Positions 23,364-32,976 of a stretch of 64,000 nucleotides of DNA are shown here, one piece after another. How positions within the stretch are numbered: position 1 is the stretch's first letter; the number at the start of each line of letters is the position of its first letter. The notes below the pieces were generated by a model. It saw only the letters and a program-made list of their open reading frames with translations. It had not been told where the DNA came from and searched no databases. The stretch is from an uncultured Mycoplasmatota bacterium. GTDB taxonomy: Bacteria > Bacillota_I > Bacilli_A > RF39 > UBA660. The DNA lies in NCBI GenBank assembly GCA_947056845.1, contig CAMSCJ010000004.1:1-64000 (forward strand), read 5' to 3'. The position numbers and the translations under genes are program-made.

Positions 23364-25186
23364 TTGCCATAACAGATATAATATGCCAAAAAATTAAAGA
23401 CTTAAAAATGCTATTATATGATTCTAAAGATAAAGAAGAAAGTGATTTCTTTGATAAATATGGTGAAGTAATTTTTCATCTTCATGATAAAATACTCAAA
23501 ATACCAACTAAAGCATTATTCATAATAGTACATAGGACTTATTATAAAGACGAAAATTTTTCTAATTTTGAAAAGAAAATAAAGCAAAATGAATTCCTAC
23601 TAGTGCATATTTTAGCAAGTACTAAATGTAAGTCTAATCCACCCAGTAATCAAGGCTTACTTGGGGATGAGCCGTTTGTTATTAGTTATGAATTATCGCA
23701 ATATATTAAAAACTCTATTTTTGATAATGAAGAATATATAAATACTTTAAAAAGGATAGCGCGTTTATTTTATTCATACAATAATGAGTTTAATTCTAAT
23801 TTTATAATTTTATCATCTAAGAAATATTGTAGTGAGGATATTAACGTTAAAGCGGCCGAAAAGTATGCCAACAAATTAAATAGTAAATTAAAGAAAAACC
23901 TTGGCGTTGAAGAAATGAGAAATGATATTTATAAATACTATAAAGATTTACTTCAAAATTACAATAAATTTCTTACCAATACTAAGACACGATACGATGC
24001 TTATATGGCTTTATTAGATAATCTGCAACATATAGAAAAATTACCATACGTGGTAAATATTAACCTAATCAAAAATATTGATGAAGAAACTGTTTTTTCG
24101 TTATATCAATATGCAACAGAACTTAATCAAAGTTTTAGTAAGGAATTATTTAGACAAAGAGATTGTTTATCACAGGATAATTTAAAAAATAAGAAATTGC
24201 AGTTAAAAAATTGGGGTTATGATATAGATAAAATAGCAACTGACAAATTAAATTTTTTATTAAAATATGCCAATATGGATGAACTTGGAAAAGTTTTACC
24301 TTACGTAATAGGTTTAAACAACTCTTTAATCGATATATATTCTGATAATGGTTTGTATATTTTAGTAAATACTACTTATGATATTGTTGTTCAACTCAAT
24401 GAATTATTAGTTAAAAACATTATCAATTTAAATTTTGTAAATCAAAATCCACAAATATTTTTTAATAAAGATATAATTAATGATGTTGTTGGTTTAAATA
24501 GTACTTTAGTTAATAATATGGCACTTTTAAATCAAAACTATGAAATTGCTAATAATTACATTGGAGAAATGTTACTAATGGATACTCAAACCTTAGAAAA
24601 TAATATTAATACTTTAAAAAGATATAATCCAGAATTTAATAAAAATATATTAAGTAATAATAAATTATTGGATTGTTTAGATTCATTTATCGAATTGGGG
24701 TGTTATGATTATATTAAAAATGTACATCTTAATATAAATGAAAATAGTTTTATTATATTTAAAAGGTACTATGTTTCTAAGTTGATTAATTTTAAAAGTA
24801 AAAATTTAAAAGATAGGGTTGAAACAGGGGTTGATTTTTATATAAATGATAGTGATTTAGATGACTATATTATAAATAATGTTTCTGATTATATTCCAAA
24901 AGATATTAATAATATATTAGATAATAGTTCTAGAAATGTAATTAGTGATAATCAACTAAAACAATTTGAAAAATATTCTAAAAATAAATTGGTATATGAC
25001 TTTGATGGCATTTTGATTTCTAAAAACAAAGTTTTAAGAAATTTATATTGCTTAGAAAATAGTAATATTCAATTAGGCGAAAATGATTTATTATTTGCTT
25101 CTATTATATATGGTTCAATTCTAGATTATGAGCGAATTGAAGCTTTAAAAGATATTATTTATAGTAAAAAATATATAAAAAAATAA
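23360..25186 (+). CDS. Large unknown helical protein
   Basis: The 608-residue protein is unknown to me. It is helical with no signal peptide or membrane segment, rich in Asn, Lys, Ile and Leu, and low in Gly and Pro. Several blocks repeat a LNxxLxxNxxLLN-like spacing (residues 370-460), suggesting an alpha-solenoid. It overlaps the previous gene by four bases and ends at a bidirectional terminator. Translational coupling suggests a two-component complex of unknown role. Confidence 0.5.
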   Translation: MIAITDIICQKIKDLKMLLYDSKDKEESDFFDKYGEVIFHLHDKILKIPTKALFIIVHRTYYKDENFSNFEKKIKQNEFLLVHILASTKCKSNPPSNQGLLGDEPFVISYELSQYIKNSIFDNEEYINTLKRIARLFYSYNNEFNSNFIILSSKKYCSEDINVKAAEKYANKLNSKLKKNLGVEEMRNDIYKYYKDLLQNYNKFLTNTKTRYDAYMALLDNLQHIEKLPYVVNINLIKNIDEETVFSLYQYATELNQSFSKELFRQRDCLSQDNLKNKKLQLKNWGYDIDKIATDKLNFLLKYANMDELGKVLPYVIGLNNSLIDIYSDNGLYILVNTTYDIVVQLNELLVKNIINLNFVNQNPQIFFNKDIINDVVGLNSTLVNNMALLNQNYEIANNYIGEMLLMDTQTLENNINTLKRYNPEFNKNILSNNKLLDCLDSFIELGCYDYIKNVHLNINENSFIIFKRYYVSKLINFKSKNLKDRVETGVDFYINDSDLDDYIINNVSDYIPKDINNILDNSSRNVISDNQLKQFEKYSKNKLVYDFDGILISKNKVLRNLYCLENSNIQLGENDLLFASIIYGSILDYERIEALKDIIYSKKYIKK

Positions 25187-25221
25187 AAATTGATAGCATT
25201 TTTAAAACTATCAATTTTTTT
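25185..25221. terminator. Bidirectional terminator
   Basis: A 12-base stem (AAAAATTGATAG with CTATCAATTTTT) lies between convergent genes, with T runs on both sides. It overlaps the ends of both coding regions. Confidence 0.8.
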
Positions 25222-26098
25222 GCCATAAATTTTCAGGATAAATACCATCAATTATTAAGTTATCAATATGTCTTTTTAATTCGTCAAGATCTTCTTTATA
25301 AGTAATTCCACAGAAAATATCATTTGTTTCAATTACTTTCATTTTAATAATATTAGCGTCAATCATATTTTGAATAATTACTGGCAAATAAAATTCACTT
25401 TTTAATAAATCAGTATCAGGATTAGTTAAAAACTGGATAAAATATTGTTCCGCATATTTGAAAATTTGATCATCTAATCCAAAGAAATTAACAGAAACAT
25501 TAGAATTTTTGTCGATAACCTTAATCTCATCATTTTCTATATACGTTAGTTCATCATTTCTAATTTGAACTCCTAATCGTTCATTTAATCTATCCAAAAA
25601 TCCATCTTTATAACTACATACGCCTCTTGAAACACATCCGTTTTTACTTAAAGTATTTATTAATTTATAGCCGACTAATGCATAATTATCATTATTTTTT
25701 AAATAATTGGCCATTTGCAGAAATGCATCACGTCCATAAAAATCATCGGCATTGATAATTACAAACTTACCCTTAACAATATCTTTAATAGATAGAAGAG
25801 CATGACCAGTACCCCAAGGTTTAACACGTTCATTCCTTTCTAACTTTATAGGTAAATTAGACATATCTTGAAACACATATAATACCTCAATATAATTTTT
25901 AATTCTTTTTCCAATCGTTTCTTCAAAAATATCAAGATTCTCTTTTCTTATAATAAATATAATGCGTTTAAAACCTGCTTTTATTGCGTCATAAATAGAG
26001 TAGTCAATAATAAACTCTCCATTATGCCCAACTGCTTGTGTCTGCTTTAAACCACCAAATCTGCTTCCCATTCCAGCAGCCATTATTACTAAATCCAT
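25211..26098 (-). CDS. Sugar nucleotidyltransferase-like protein
   Basis: The 295-residue protein has the nucleotidyltransferase signature MAAGMGSRFGGLKQ at residues 6-19 and a metal site IINADDFYG near residue 112. This is the fold of glucose-1-phosphate uridylyltransferases and relatives. It lies six bases beyond galE on the same strand, so the pair probably supplies activated sugars (UDP-glucose and UDP-galactose type) to the polysaccharide locus next door. The exact sugar is not readable. Confidence 0.8.
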   Translation of the reverse strand: MDLVIMAAGMGSRFGGLKQTQAVGHNGEFIIDYSIYDAIKAGFKRIIFIIRKENLDIFEETIGKRIKNYIEVLYVFQDMSNLPIKLERNERVKPWGTGHALLSIKDIVKGKFVIINADDFYGRDAFLQMANYLKNNDNYALVGYKLINTLSKNGCVSRGVCSYKDGFLDRLNERLGVQIRNDELTYIENDEIKVIDKNSNVSVNFFGLDDQIFKYAEQYFIQFLTNPDTDLLKSEFYLPVIIQNMIDANIIKMKVIETNDIFCGITYKEDLDELKRHIDNLIIDGIYPENLWQKN

Positions 26099-26104
26099 AT
26101 TTTT

Positions 26105-27127
26105 TTAATCTCCTTTAATACTATTTTTTTGCATTTGAATAAAATTATAAGCATCTTTGCACATATCTTCTAAAGTTTTTTCTGTTTTCCAATTTAGTTC
26201 TTTTAGAGCAAGAGAAGGGTCAGCACAAATATTAGGTAAGTCACCACTTCGTCTTTCGCCATATCTATAATTCAGTTTTAAATTATTAACTCGTTCAAAT
26301 GTTGTTACAATTTCTGTAACACTTACACCCTTACCAGAACCCAAATTGTAAATTTTAATCCCTGATTCCAAATTGAATAATTGGTCTAGGGCCTTAATAT
26401 GGCCTTTTGCTAAATCGACAACATGGATATAATCTCTTATACATGTACCATCAGGCGTATCATAATCATTCCCAAATATTGTTAGACATTCCAGTTCACC
26501 AACTGCCACTCTTAATATATATGGCATCAAATTATTTGGAATACCACTTGGATCGTCACCAATTAATCCTGATGCATGTGAACCAACAGGATTAAAATAT
26601 CTTAGCATTGTAATTGACCAAGTTGGATCAGAAGTATATAAATCTTCTAGAATATCTTCAATAACTGTTTTTGTTTTTCCGTAAGGATTACTTGGAGTGC
26701 CTTTTTTTATTGTTTCAACAAACTTTGCTTCTTTAGCATCACCATAAACAGTAGCACTTGAAGAGAAAACAATTTTTTTACAATTAAATTTATTCATTGT
26801 TTCTAATAAAGATAAAGTTGCATCTAAATTATTTCGATAATACATTAATGGTTTTTCTACACTTTCACCAACCGCTTTAAAACCAGCAAAATGGATAACA
26901 CCATCAATAAAATTTTCACTAAATATTTTTTCTAAAATAGAATTATCACAAACATCGCCTTCATAAAAGATAAAATTTTTATTTGTAATTATTTTAATTT
27001 TATCTAAGACATCTCTTTTTGAATTTGAAAAATTATCAATAATAATAACTTCATAATTATTTTCTAATAGTTCTATAACAGTATGACTTCCAATATATCC
27101 ACACCCACCTGTAACAAGTATCTTCAT
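26105..27127 (-). CDS. galE: UDP-glucose 4-epimerase
   Basis: The short-chain epimerase interconverts UDP-glucose and UDP-galactose using bound NAD. The NAD loop VTGGCGYIGSH starts at residue 4, FSSSATVYG gives the catalytic Ser region, and YGKTK holds the Tyr-x-x-x-Lys pair. GalE-specific RYFNPVG and GDLPNICADP are present. I start it at the ATG at 27127, since GGAGG lies just upstream; the longer frame would put that site inside the gene. A TTGTAA-16-TACAAT promoter is visible on the minus strand at 27174-27147. Confidence 0.95.
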   Translation of the reverse strand: MKILVTGGCGYIGSHTVIELLENNYEVIIIDNFSNSKRDVLDKIKIITNKNFIFYEGDVCDNSILEKIFSENFIDGVIHFAGFKAVGESVEKPLMYYRNNLDATLSLLETMNKFNCKKIVFSSSATVYGDAKEAKFVETIKKGTPSNPYGKTKTVIEDILEDLYTSDPTWSITMLRYFNPVGSHASGLIGDDPSGIPNNLMPYILRVAVGELECLTIFGNDYDTPDGTCIRDYIHVVDLAKGHIKALDQLFNLESGIKIYNLGSGKGVSVTEIVTTFERVNNLKLNYRYGERRSGDLPNICADPSLALKELNWKTEKTLEDMCKDAYNFIQMQKNSIKGD

Positions 27128-27338
27128 AATTATTACCTCCATAAACATTGTATCAAAAAAAATAAATTTTACAACTGTGATCTAAAATTTAAAAGTTATA
27201 AGTAAATACAACGTAAAATACAATTTACATTTTAGTACATGAATGTTATACTAGATGTAGTATATATTGTTTAGATTATTGCTTATTTATTTTGATGTTA
27301 TAAAAACATGCTATTTTAATGAAATTATCATTTTATTC

Positions 27339-27366
27339 TTGCAACAAGACATTTATATGATATAAT
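27339..27366 (+). promoter_or_regulatory. Promoter of the polysaccharide operon
   Basis: TTGCAA (27339-27344), 16 bases, then TATAAT (27361-27366) with TG at 27358-27359 (extended -10). It lies 45 bases before the first glycosyltransferase and is the only strong promoter seen before the whole plus-strand run of genes. Confidence 0.75.
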
Positions 27367-27410
27367 ACATGCGATATATAAATTTCTATTATTTATTAGG
27401 GGTTGATACT

Positions 27411-28520
27411 ATGAAAAAAATATTATTTGCGGCCAATTTAGAATCTTTTTTTATAAAATTTTTAATTCCACAATTTAAATATTTTAAAGAGCAAGGTTAC
27501 GAAATTCATATTGCAGCAAAATTAGAAGATTTAGAAATACCATATTGTGATAAAAAATATAATATAAATTTTGCTAGAAGTCTTAATGCTAAGCAAATTT
27601 TCGAATCATATAAACAAATGATAGATATTTTTAATAACGAACATTATGATATTGTAAGTTGTCATACACCATTTGGTGGAGCCATCACAAGATTAGCTTA
27701 TAGAAAATGTAAGGTTAAGAATACAAAAATGGTATATATGGCTCATGGCTTTCATTTTTATAAAGGAGCCCCAAAGTTTAATTGGCTTTGTTTTTATCCT
27801 GTTGAAAAATATTTGGCAAAATATACTGATACTTTAGTTACAATTAATTTAGATGATTATGAATTAGCCAAAAAGAAATTTAAAACTGATGTTAGATATG
27901 TAAAAGGAGTAGGTTTAAATGTTTCAAAATTCGATTTTGAAATGAATGAGGAAAGAAAACAATCATATCGTGAAAAACTTGGATTAACTAAAGAGGACTT
28001 CGTTTTAATTTATCCTGCCGAATTGTTACCAAGAAAAAGGCAGACATGGTTAATTAAAACTTTAGAAAATGTATTTAAACAAAATCCTAAATTTCATTTG
28101 TTATTACCAGGGAAAGACTCGATGAAAGGTGAATGCCAAAAATTAGTAAATGACTTAAATCTGAATAAGCAAATTCATTTTTTAGGATTTAGAAAAGATG
28201 TCCCAGAATTATTAACTATTTCAGATTTAGCAGTTTCTTCATCAAAACAAGAAGGGCTCCCTGTTAACATTATGGAGGCTATGTATTGTGGTTTACCACT
28301 TGTTGTAACTGCTTGTCGTGGTAATCGCGATTTAATTGAAAATGGTAAAAATGGCTATATTGTTGGTATTAATGATAGTAAAGAGTTTTGCGAAAAAGTT
28401 TTGTACTTTTCCAAAATAACTGATGAGGAAAAAGAAAAAATAAAAGACCAAAACAAAATTATAATTGAACAATATTTATTAGATAGAGTTATTGAGGATA
28501 TTATTGAAATGTATGAGTAA
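27411..28520 (+). CDS. Family GT4 glycosyltransferase (EpsD-like)
   Basis: The protein has the GT-B fold of retaining GT4 enzymes. The N-terminal acceptor domain has HTPFGGAITRL and YMAHGFHFYKG, as in EpsD/CapM-like transferases. The C-terminal donor domain has YPAELLPRKRQ, FLGFRKDVPELL and the E-x7-E motif in SSSKQEGLPVNIMEAMYCG. It adds a sugar to a lipid-linked precursor on the inner membrane face. The ATG at 27411 is chosen because the family starts with MKKILFAA and GGGG precedes it. Confidence 0.9.
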   Translation: MKKILFAANLESFFIKFLIPQFKYFKEQGYEIHIAAKLEDLEIPYCDKKYNINFARSLNAKQIFESYKQMIDIFNNEHYDIVSCHTPFGGAITRLAYRKCKVKNTKMVYMAHGFHFYKGAPKFNWLCFYPVEKYLAKYTDTLVTINLDDYELAKKKFKTDVRYVKGVGLNVSKFDFEMNEERKQSYREKLGLTKEDFVLIYPAELLPRKRQTWLIKTLENVFKQNPKFHLLLPGKDSMKGECQKLVNDLNLNKQIHFLGFRKDVPELLTISDLAVSSSKQEGLPVNIMEAMYCGLPLVVTACRGNRDLIENGKNGYIVGINDSKEFCEKVLYFSKITDEEKEKIKDQNKIIIEQYLLDRVIEDIIEMYE

Positions 28521-29517
28521 TAAAAAAAATATTTTACTTAGTATCGTTATTCCCGTTTATAATTTGGAAAATTATATTGAGGATTGCTTAAATAGTTTAG
28601 TTGAGCAAATAACTGAAAACGTGGAAATTATCATTATTAATGATGGTTCAATAGATAAAAGTGAAATAATTTGTCAAAAATATTGTTCAAAGTATCCTTA
28701 TATTAAATACATTTATCAACAAAATGCGGGCGTTTCAAATGCTCGTAATAATGGATTGAATTTGGCCAAGGGTAAATATATTCAATTTGTTGATGGTGAT
28801 GATTGCCTTTTGCCAAATTCTATTCCAAATATTTTAAATAAAATTAAATTAAATAATCCAGACATTATTGTAGGTGATTATATAAAATTTTACAATGATA
28901 TTAATTTTATAAAGGATAAAAAAAATCAAAAAATTATTTTCAAGATAGAAAATTCTATTTATCCTCAAAATGTCATTAGCTTAACCGATAATAATTTATT
29001 CAATCCTAGTTTGTGGTGTAATATTTTCAAAACAGATATTATAAAAAATAATAATATAAGATTTGTTGAAAGTGTTAAATATACAGAAGACTTAGATTTT
29101 TGTTTGCAAACCTTTTTTGCTTGTAAAAAAGTTAATATTTTAACAAATAAACTATATGCATATAGACAATCAAGAAATGGGTCAGCAACTTCTATAGTTT
29201 CTGAAAAAAGAGTAATTGACAATTTGAATTTTGTAAAAAAATGGTATGATTTTTATAAAAATGCGACAATAGATGAACAAATTAAAAACTATTTAATAAA
29301 TTTTATTGCGTATGAATACTCGATAGTTTATGGGCTTTTATTTTTATCAGACAAATCAACTTTTTCTAAAATGTATTCAGAAATTTATGAATATAGGTGG
29401 TTATTAAAATATAATCAAAGCAAAAAGGTCAAAATAGTATCAATAATATATCATATTATTGGCTTTAAAAATACAGGTAAGTTATTAGCACAATTTATTA
29501 AAACAAAAAACAGGTGA
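28513..29517 (+). CDS. Family GT2 glycosyltransferase
   Basis: The GT-A domain is clear: LSIVIPVYNLENYIEDCLNSL at the start, IIINDGSIDKS, then NAGVSNARNNGLNLAKGKYIQFVDGDD with the metal-binding Asp-x-Asp. A C-terminal part of about 130 residues without membrane segments follows. It transfers a sugar from a nucleotide donor during repeat-unit assembly. The ATG at 28513 overlaps the end of the previous gene by eight bases. Confidence 0.9.
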   Translation: MSNKKNILLSIVIPVYNLENYIEDCLNSLVEQITENVEIIIINDGSIDKSEIICQKYCSKYPYIKYIYQQNAGVSNARNNGLNLAKGKYIQFVDGDDCLLPNSIPNILNKIKLNNPDIIVGDYIKFYNDINFIKDKKNQKIIFKIENSIYPQNVISLTDNNLFNPSLWCNIFKTDIIKNNNIRFVESVKYTEDLDFCLQTFFACKKVNILTNKLYAYRQSRNGSATSIVSEKRVIDNLNFVKKWYDFYKNATIDEQIKNYLINFIAYEYSIVYGLLFLSDKSTFSKMYSEIYEYRWLLKYNQSKKVKIVSIIYHIIGFKNTGKLLAQFIKTKNR

Positions 29518-29523
29518 TATTAA

Positions 29524-31827
29524 ATGAATAATTATTTAAAACATATAATTAAGATAAATAACAAATATCAAATAGGTCTAATTCTATTTGCTTTTTGTTT
29601 TCTATTTGCTCCACCTTTTTTTCCAAAAATAAATTCTATTTTAGTATTAGCTCTATATTCTTTTATTATGATTATTTTAAAATATAAAAATCGCTTAAAA
29701 AATGTTTTAAATAATAAAATCATCAAAAAATGTTTAATTATTTTAATGATATATTTTATTTTTTATATATTATCAATTTTAATAAATGGTTTGATAACTG
29801 GCAATTGGTATTTAAAAAATTATATAATAAACATTTATGCTTTAATTTTAGCTTTTCCAGTTACCTTAATATGTTCAATTTATATGATTTTTCGTTGTGA
29901 AGATTTCAACTTAAATTTTGATGATTTAATAAAAATTTTTATAAAAGCTGGTCTTATTCAAGCTATAATATGCATACTATCACTAATTATTCCGCCTTTA
30001 AAAAATTTGTTAGTAGAAATTATGCGAATTAATACAGGCGATGAACTTCTTAGTGTTCCTTGGCTTGTATCAAGAAGATTTTATGGTTTTTCAAATAGTA
30101 TGTTTGATTTATTCGGTTTTGGAACTGGAATTATTGCTGTTTTATCTTTATTCTATAGTCTAGGCCATGGTAAATTTTATTTATTAATTACGCCTTTATT
30201 ACTAGCTGTTCCTTTTCTAAATTCTCGTTCAGGATTAATTATCTTTGGAATTGGATTCGTTTTTTTCTTAATATGTGTCTTCACAATTGAAAAATTTAAA
30301 AAATTAAAGAAATATATATTTCTAAGTTTACTAGGTATTATATTTTTATTTTTAATAATATATATTTTTTCTCCTAATACCATTGATTGGATTATTAATG
30401 ACTTTAGTTCCTTCTTTACACAAAATGAAGGAACAGCCAATGTACTATTTAGTGATGATTTTTGGAAAATTCCACCATTAAAAAATTTACTCATAGGAAC
30501 AAGCTATAGCGTTTCTGGTTATTCAGAATTTGCTGTATCAACGATTGCCCATTCAGATGTTGGATATATTAATGAATTATGGAAAGTTGGAATCATAGGT
30601 TCATTAATAATATATTATTTTCTTCTTTATTTTCATAAAAAAATGTATAAATTGTCTAAAACAATTGAATATGGTAATATGGTTTCTTTCTTCTTTTTAG
30701 CTATTGCCATCTTTATGATTAAATGTACTATTTTTACCTATAATCCAGGAAGTGTCATTATCTATACCTTAGGTCTTATGCTTTTTTTACAAAACGAAAA
30801 AGGTAAAAAGGAGGATAAAATGCCAAATAGAAAAACTATTACTGAAAATATTCTAGTCAGTGTTGTAGTTCCTATTTATAATGTTGAAAAATATTTACAA
30901 AAATGTCTTACTTCAATTTGTAATCAAACCTATAAAAATTTAGAAATTTTATTAATTAATGACGGAACCAAAGATAATTCTTTAAAAATTTGTAATGAAA
31001 ACGCTAAAAAAGATGAGAGAATTAAAGTAATTAGCCAAAAAAACGGGGGGCTTTCTAAAGCTCGTAATACTGGATTAAAAGAAGCAACTGGCGAATACAT
31101 TTGCTTTATTGATAGTGATGATTTTGTTGACTCACACTATATTGAATATATGTTAACAAATATTTTGGAAAATGATGCAGATATTTGTGCTTGTGATTTT
31201 TATTATATTAATGAAAATGGTGATACTTGGAGTAAAAATATTATAAAAAGTAATCAAATATTTACTAACATAGAAGCAATTTGTGATATATTAAGTGAAG
31301 AGCAAACAACTGAAGTTATGACATGGAATAAATTGTATAAAAGAAATCTTTTTATAGACAATAACATAATTTTTCCAGTTGGCAAGCTTAACGAAGACAA
31401 TTTCACAACTTATAAGCTGTATTATTTTTCTAAAAAAATTACTTTGATAAATGATAAGTTATACTACTATTTACAGCGTAATAATAGTATCATGGGTCAA
31501 AAATTTAATACTAAAAGATTAGATATATTAACTTCCATTAAAGAAGCTAAAGAATTTTTTAAAGTCAATAATTTAAAAATTGATCAAGAATTAATTGCTT
31601 GTTATGAATTGTCAATTATTCTTAATCTAATTAATACAATGATGCGTAATAATTATAATGGTAGTGAAAAACAAGAATTAATTGATATGATAAGAAGTAA
31701 TAAAAAAAGTTATTTGCACAATAAATACATAGGATTAAAAAACAAATTGTTAGTTATTTTATTAGGTAAAACTGGGAATATATATTCAAAAATTTTAGCT
31801 TTTAAAGAAAAAAGGAAAGAAAGATAA
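29524..31827 (+). CDS. Polysaccharide polymerase (Wzy-like) fused to a GT2 glycosyltransferase
   Basis: Residues 1-430 form about ten membrane segments with an outer loop, the layout of Wzy/O-antigen ligase-type polymerases (RSGLIIFGIGF, then GTSYSVSG). Residues 442-767 are a full GT2 domain (VSVVVPIYNVEKYLQKCL, LINDGTKDN, GLSKARNTGL, FIDSDDF). At the junction an AGGAGG site (30809-30814) is followed by an in-frame ATG at 30820, so a free GT2 protein may also be made from the same gene. The fusion joins polymerisation outside the membrane to sugar transfer inside. Confidence 0.85.
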   Translation: MNNYLKHIIKINNKYQIGLILFAFCFLFAPPFFPKINSILVLALYSFIMIILKYKNRLKNVLNNKIIKKCLIILMIYFIFYILSILINGLITGNWYLKNYIINIYALILAFPVTLICSIYMIFRCEDFNLNFDDLIKIFIKAGLIQAIICILSLIIPPLKNLLVEIMRINTGDELLSVPWLVSRRFYGFSNSMFDLFGFGTGIIAVLSLFYSLGHGKFYLLITPLLLAVPFLNSRSGLIIFGIGFVFFLICVFTIEKFKKLKKYIFLSLLGIIFLFLIIYIFSPNTIDWIINDFSSFFTQNEGTANVLFSDDFWKIPPLKNLLIGTSYSVSGYSEFAVSTIAHSDVGYINELWKVGIIGSLIIYYFLLYFHKKMYKLSKTIEYGNMVSFFFLAIAIFMIKCTIFTYNPGSVIIYTLGLMLFLQNEKGKKEDKMPNRKTITENILVSVVVPIYNVEKYLQKCLTSICNQTYKNLEILLINDGTKDNSLKICNENAKKDERIKVISQKNGGLSKARNTGLKEATGEYICFIDSDDFVDSHYIEYMLTNILENDADICACDFYYINENGDTWSKNIIKSNQIFTNIEAICDILSEEQTTEVMTWNKLYKRNLFIDNNIIFPVGKLNEDNFTTYKLYYFSKKITLINDKLYYYLQRNNSIMGQKFNTKRLDILTSIKEAKEFFKVNNLKIDQELIACYELSIILNLINTMMRNNYNGSEKQELIDMIRSNKKSYLHNKYIGLKNKLLVILLGKTGNIYSKILAFKEKRKER

Positions 31828-31907
31828 TATTTTATTATTGTATTATTATATATTATCAAAAATCAATGCTTTAAATAAATATATCATTAAATAAAAGGAT
31901 GGATATT

Positions 31908-32975
31908 ATGATACAAAGAATTAAAAAAATTAAAATAATTAGATTAACTGCAAAAAAGATTATGTTTGTAAAAAAGAAAATTGTTCAATACACTATGCTA
32001 ATAAATATAATAATTAAAAATACTTTATATAAAAATAAAATATATATAATTGGTACGCCGATTCATGAAAATTTAGGTGATCAGGCAATAATATATAGTG
32101 AAAACCAATTTTTTAATTACTTTTATCCAGATAAAAAAGTTATCGAAATAGAATCATCATTAGCACAAGACAAAATAAAAGTATTAAAAAAAATAATTAA
32201 AGAAAAGATGATTTTTATACATGGTGGCGGTTTTTTAGGAAGTATTTGGCTTAACGAAGAACAAATGTTTAGAAAAATAGTTCAAAATTTTTCTAAAAAT
32301 ACTATTATTGTAATGCCACAAACTATTTTTTTTGATAATAGCCCAGAAGGAAAAAAAGAACTACTTATCTCACAAGAAATATATCAATCTCATGAAAAAC
32401 TATATTTTTGTTGTAGAGAACAATATTCATACGATTTTATGAAAAAAAGTTTTCCAAAATGTAAATCAATTTTAGTACCAGATATTGTGTTGTTTAATAA
32501 TTTTTTTAATTTTAAATCGGTCAGAAAGGATTCTTTATTTTGTATTAGAAGTGATAGAGAAAAAATAAACCATTCTTTTAATGAATTGGAAAAATTATTA
32601 AAATCAAAAAATATTTTATTTAGTTATACTGATACAGTTATAAAGAAAAACATATATAGATTTAATAGAAAAAAAGAAATTTTAAAAAAATTAAAACAAA
32701 TATCAAATTATAAGATTTTAATTACAGATAGACTACATGGTATGGTATTTGCGTTTTTAACAAAGACACCATGTATTGTATTTGAAAATAATAATTATAA
32801 GGTTAAAGGATTATTTAAGTGGATATATGATTGTGAGTATATCAAAATGTATAACGCCAAAACATTGGAAAAAGATATAGAAGAATTACTAAAAATCAAA
32901 CCAGTTTATGATAATAAGCAATTAATTAAGAAATTTGAATTGTTGAAAAATTTAATTGATAATAATGGTGATTAA
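31908..32975 (+). CDS. Polysaccharide pyruvyl transferase
   Basis: The protein matches the CsaB/WcaK-like pyruvyl transferases, which add ketal pyruvate from PEP to polysaccharide sugars. Signatures are GTPIHENLGDQAII near the start, IFIHGGGFLGSIW, IIVMPQTIFF, and ITDRLHGMVFAF with NNNYKVKG near the end. The first 45 residues are a basic, hydrophobic lead. I favour the ATG at 31908, since AGGATGG fits it; an ATG at 31899 overlaps that site. The product suggests an acidic, pyruvylated polymer. Confidence 0.85.
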   Translation: MIQRIKKIKIIRLTAKKIMFVKKKIVQYTMLINIIIKNTLYKNKIYIIGTPIHENLGDQAIIYSENQFFNYFYPDKKVIEIESSLAQDKIKVLKKIIKEKMIFIHGGGFLGSIWLNEEQMFRKIVQNFSKNTIIVMPQTIFFDNSPEGKKELLISQEIYQSHEKLYFCCREQYSYDFMKKSFPKCKSILVPDIVLFNNFFNFKSVRKDSLFCIRSDREKINHSFNELEKLLKSKNILFSYTDTVIKKNIYRFNRKKEILKKLKQISNYKILITDRLHGMVFAFLTKTPCIVFENNNYKVKGLFKWIYDCEYIKMYNAKTLEKDIEELLKIKPVYDNKQLIKKFELLKNLIDNNGD

Positions 32976-32976
32976 T

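Noticed and set aside
27149-27368. Regulatory RNA between galE and the polysaccharide operon
   Set aside because: Only divergent promoters and a short ATACTA/TAGTAT inverted repeat are visible; no stable larger structure was found by eye.
30177-30494. Minus-strand open frame in the polymerase gene
   Set aside because: It lies antisense to membrane-spanning codons, which give basic and hydrophobic shadows; there is no ribosome site or family resemblance.
29524-31827. Polymerase-GT2 fusion as a frameshift artefact
   Set aside because: Both domains are in one frame with no disturbance. A lost stop remains possible, so it is kept as a finding rather than called broken.
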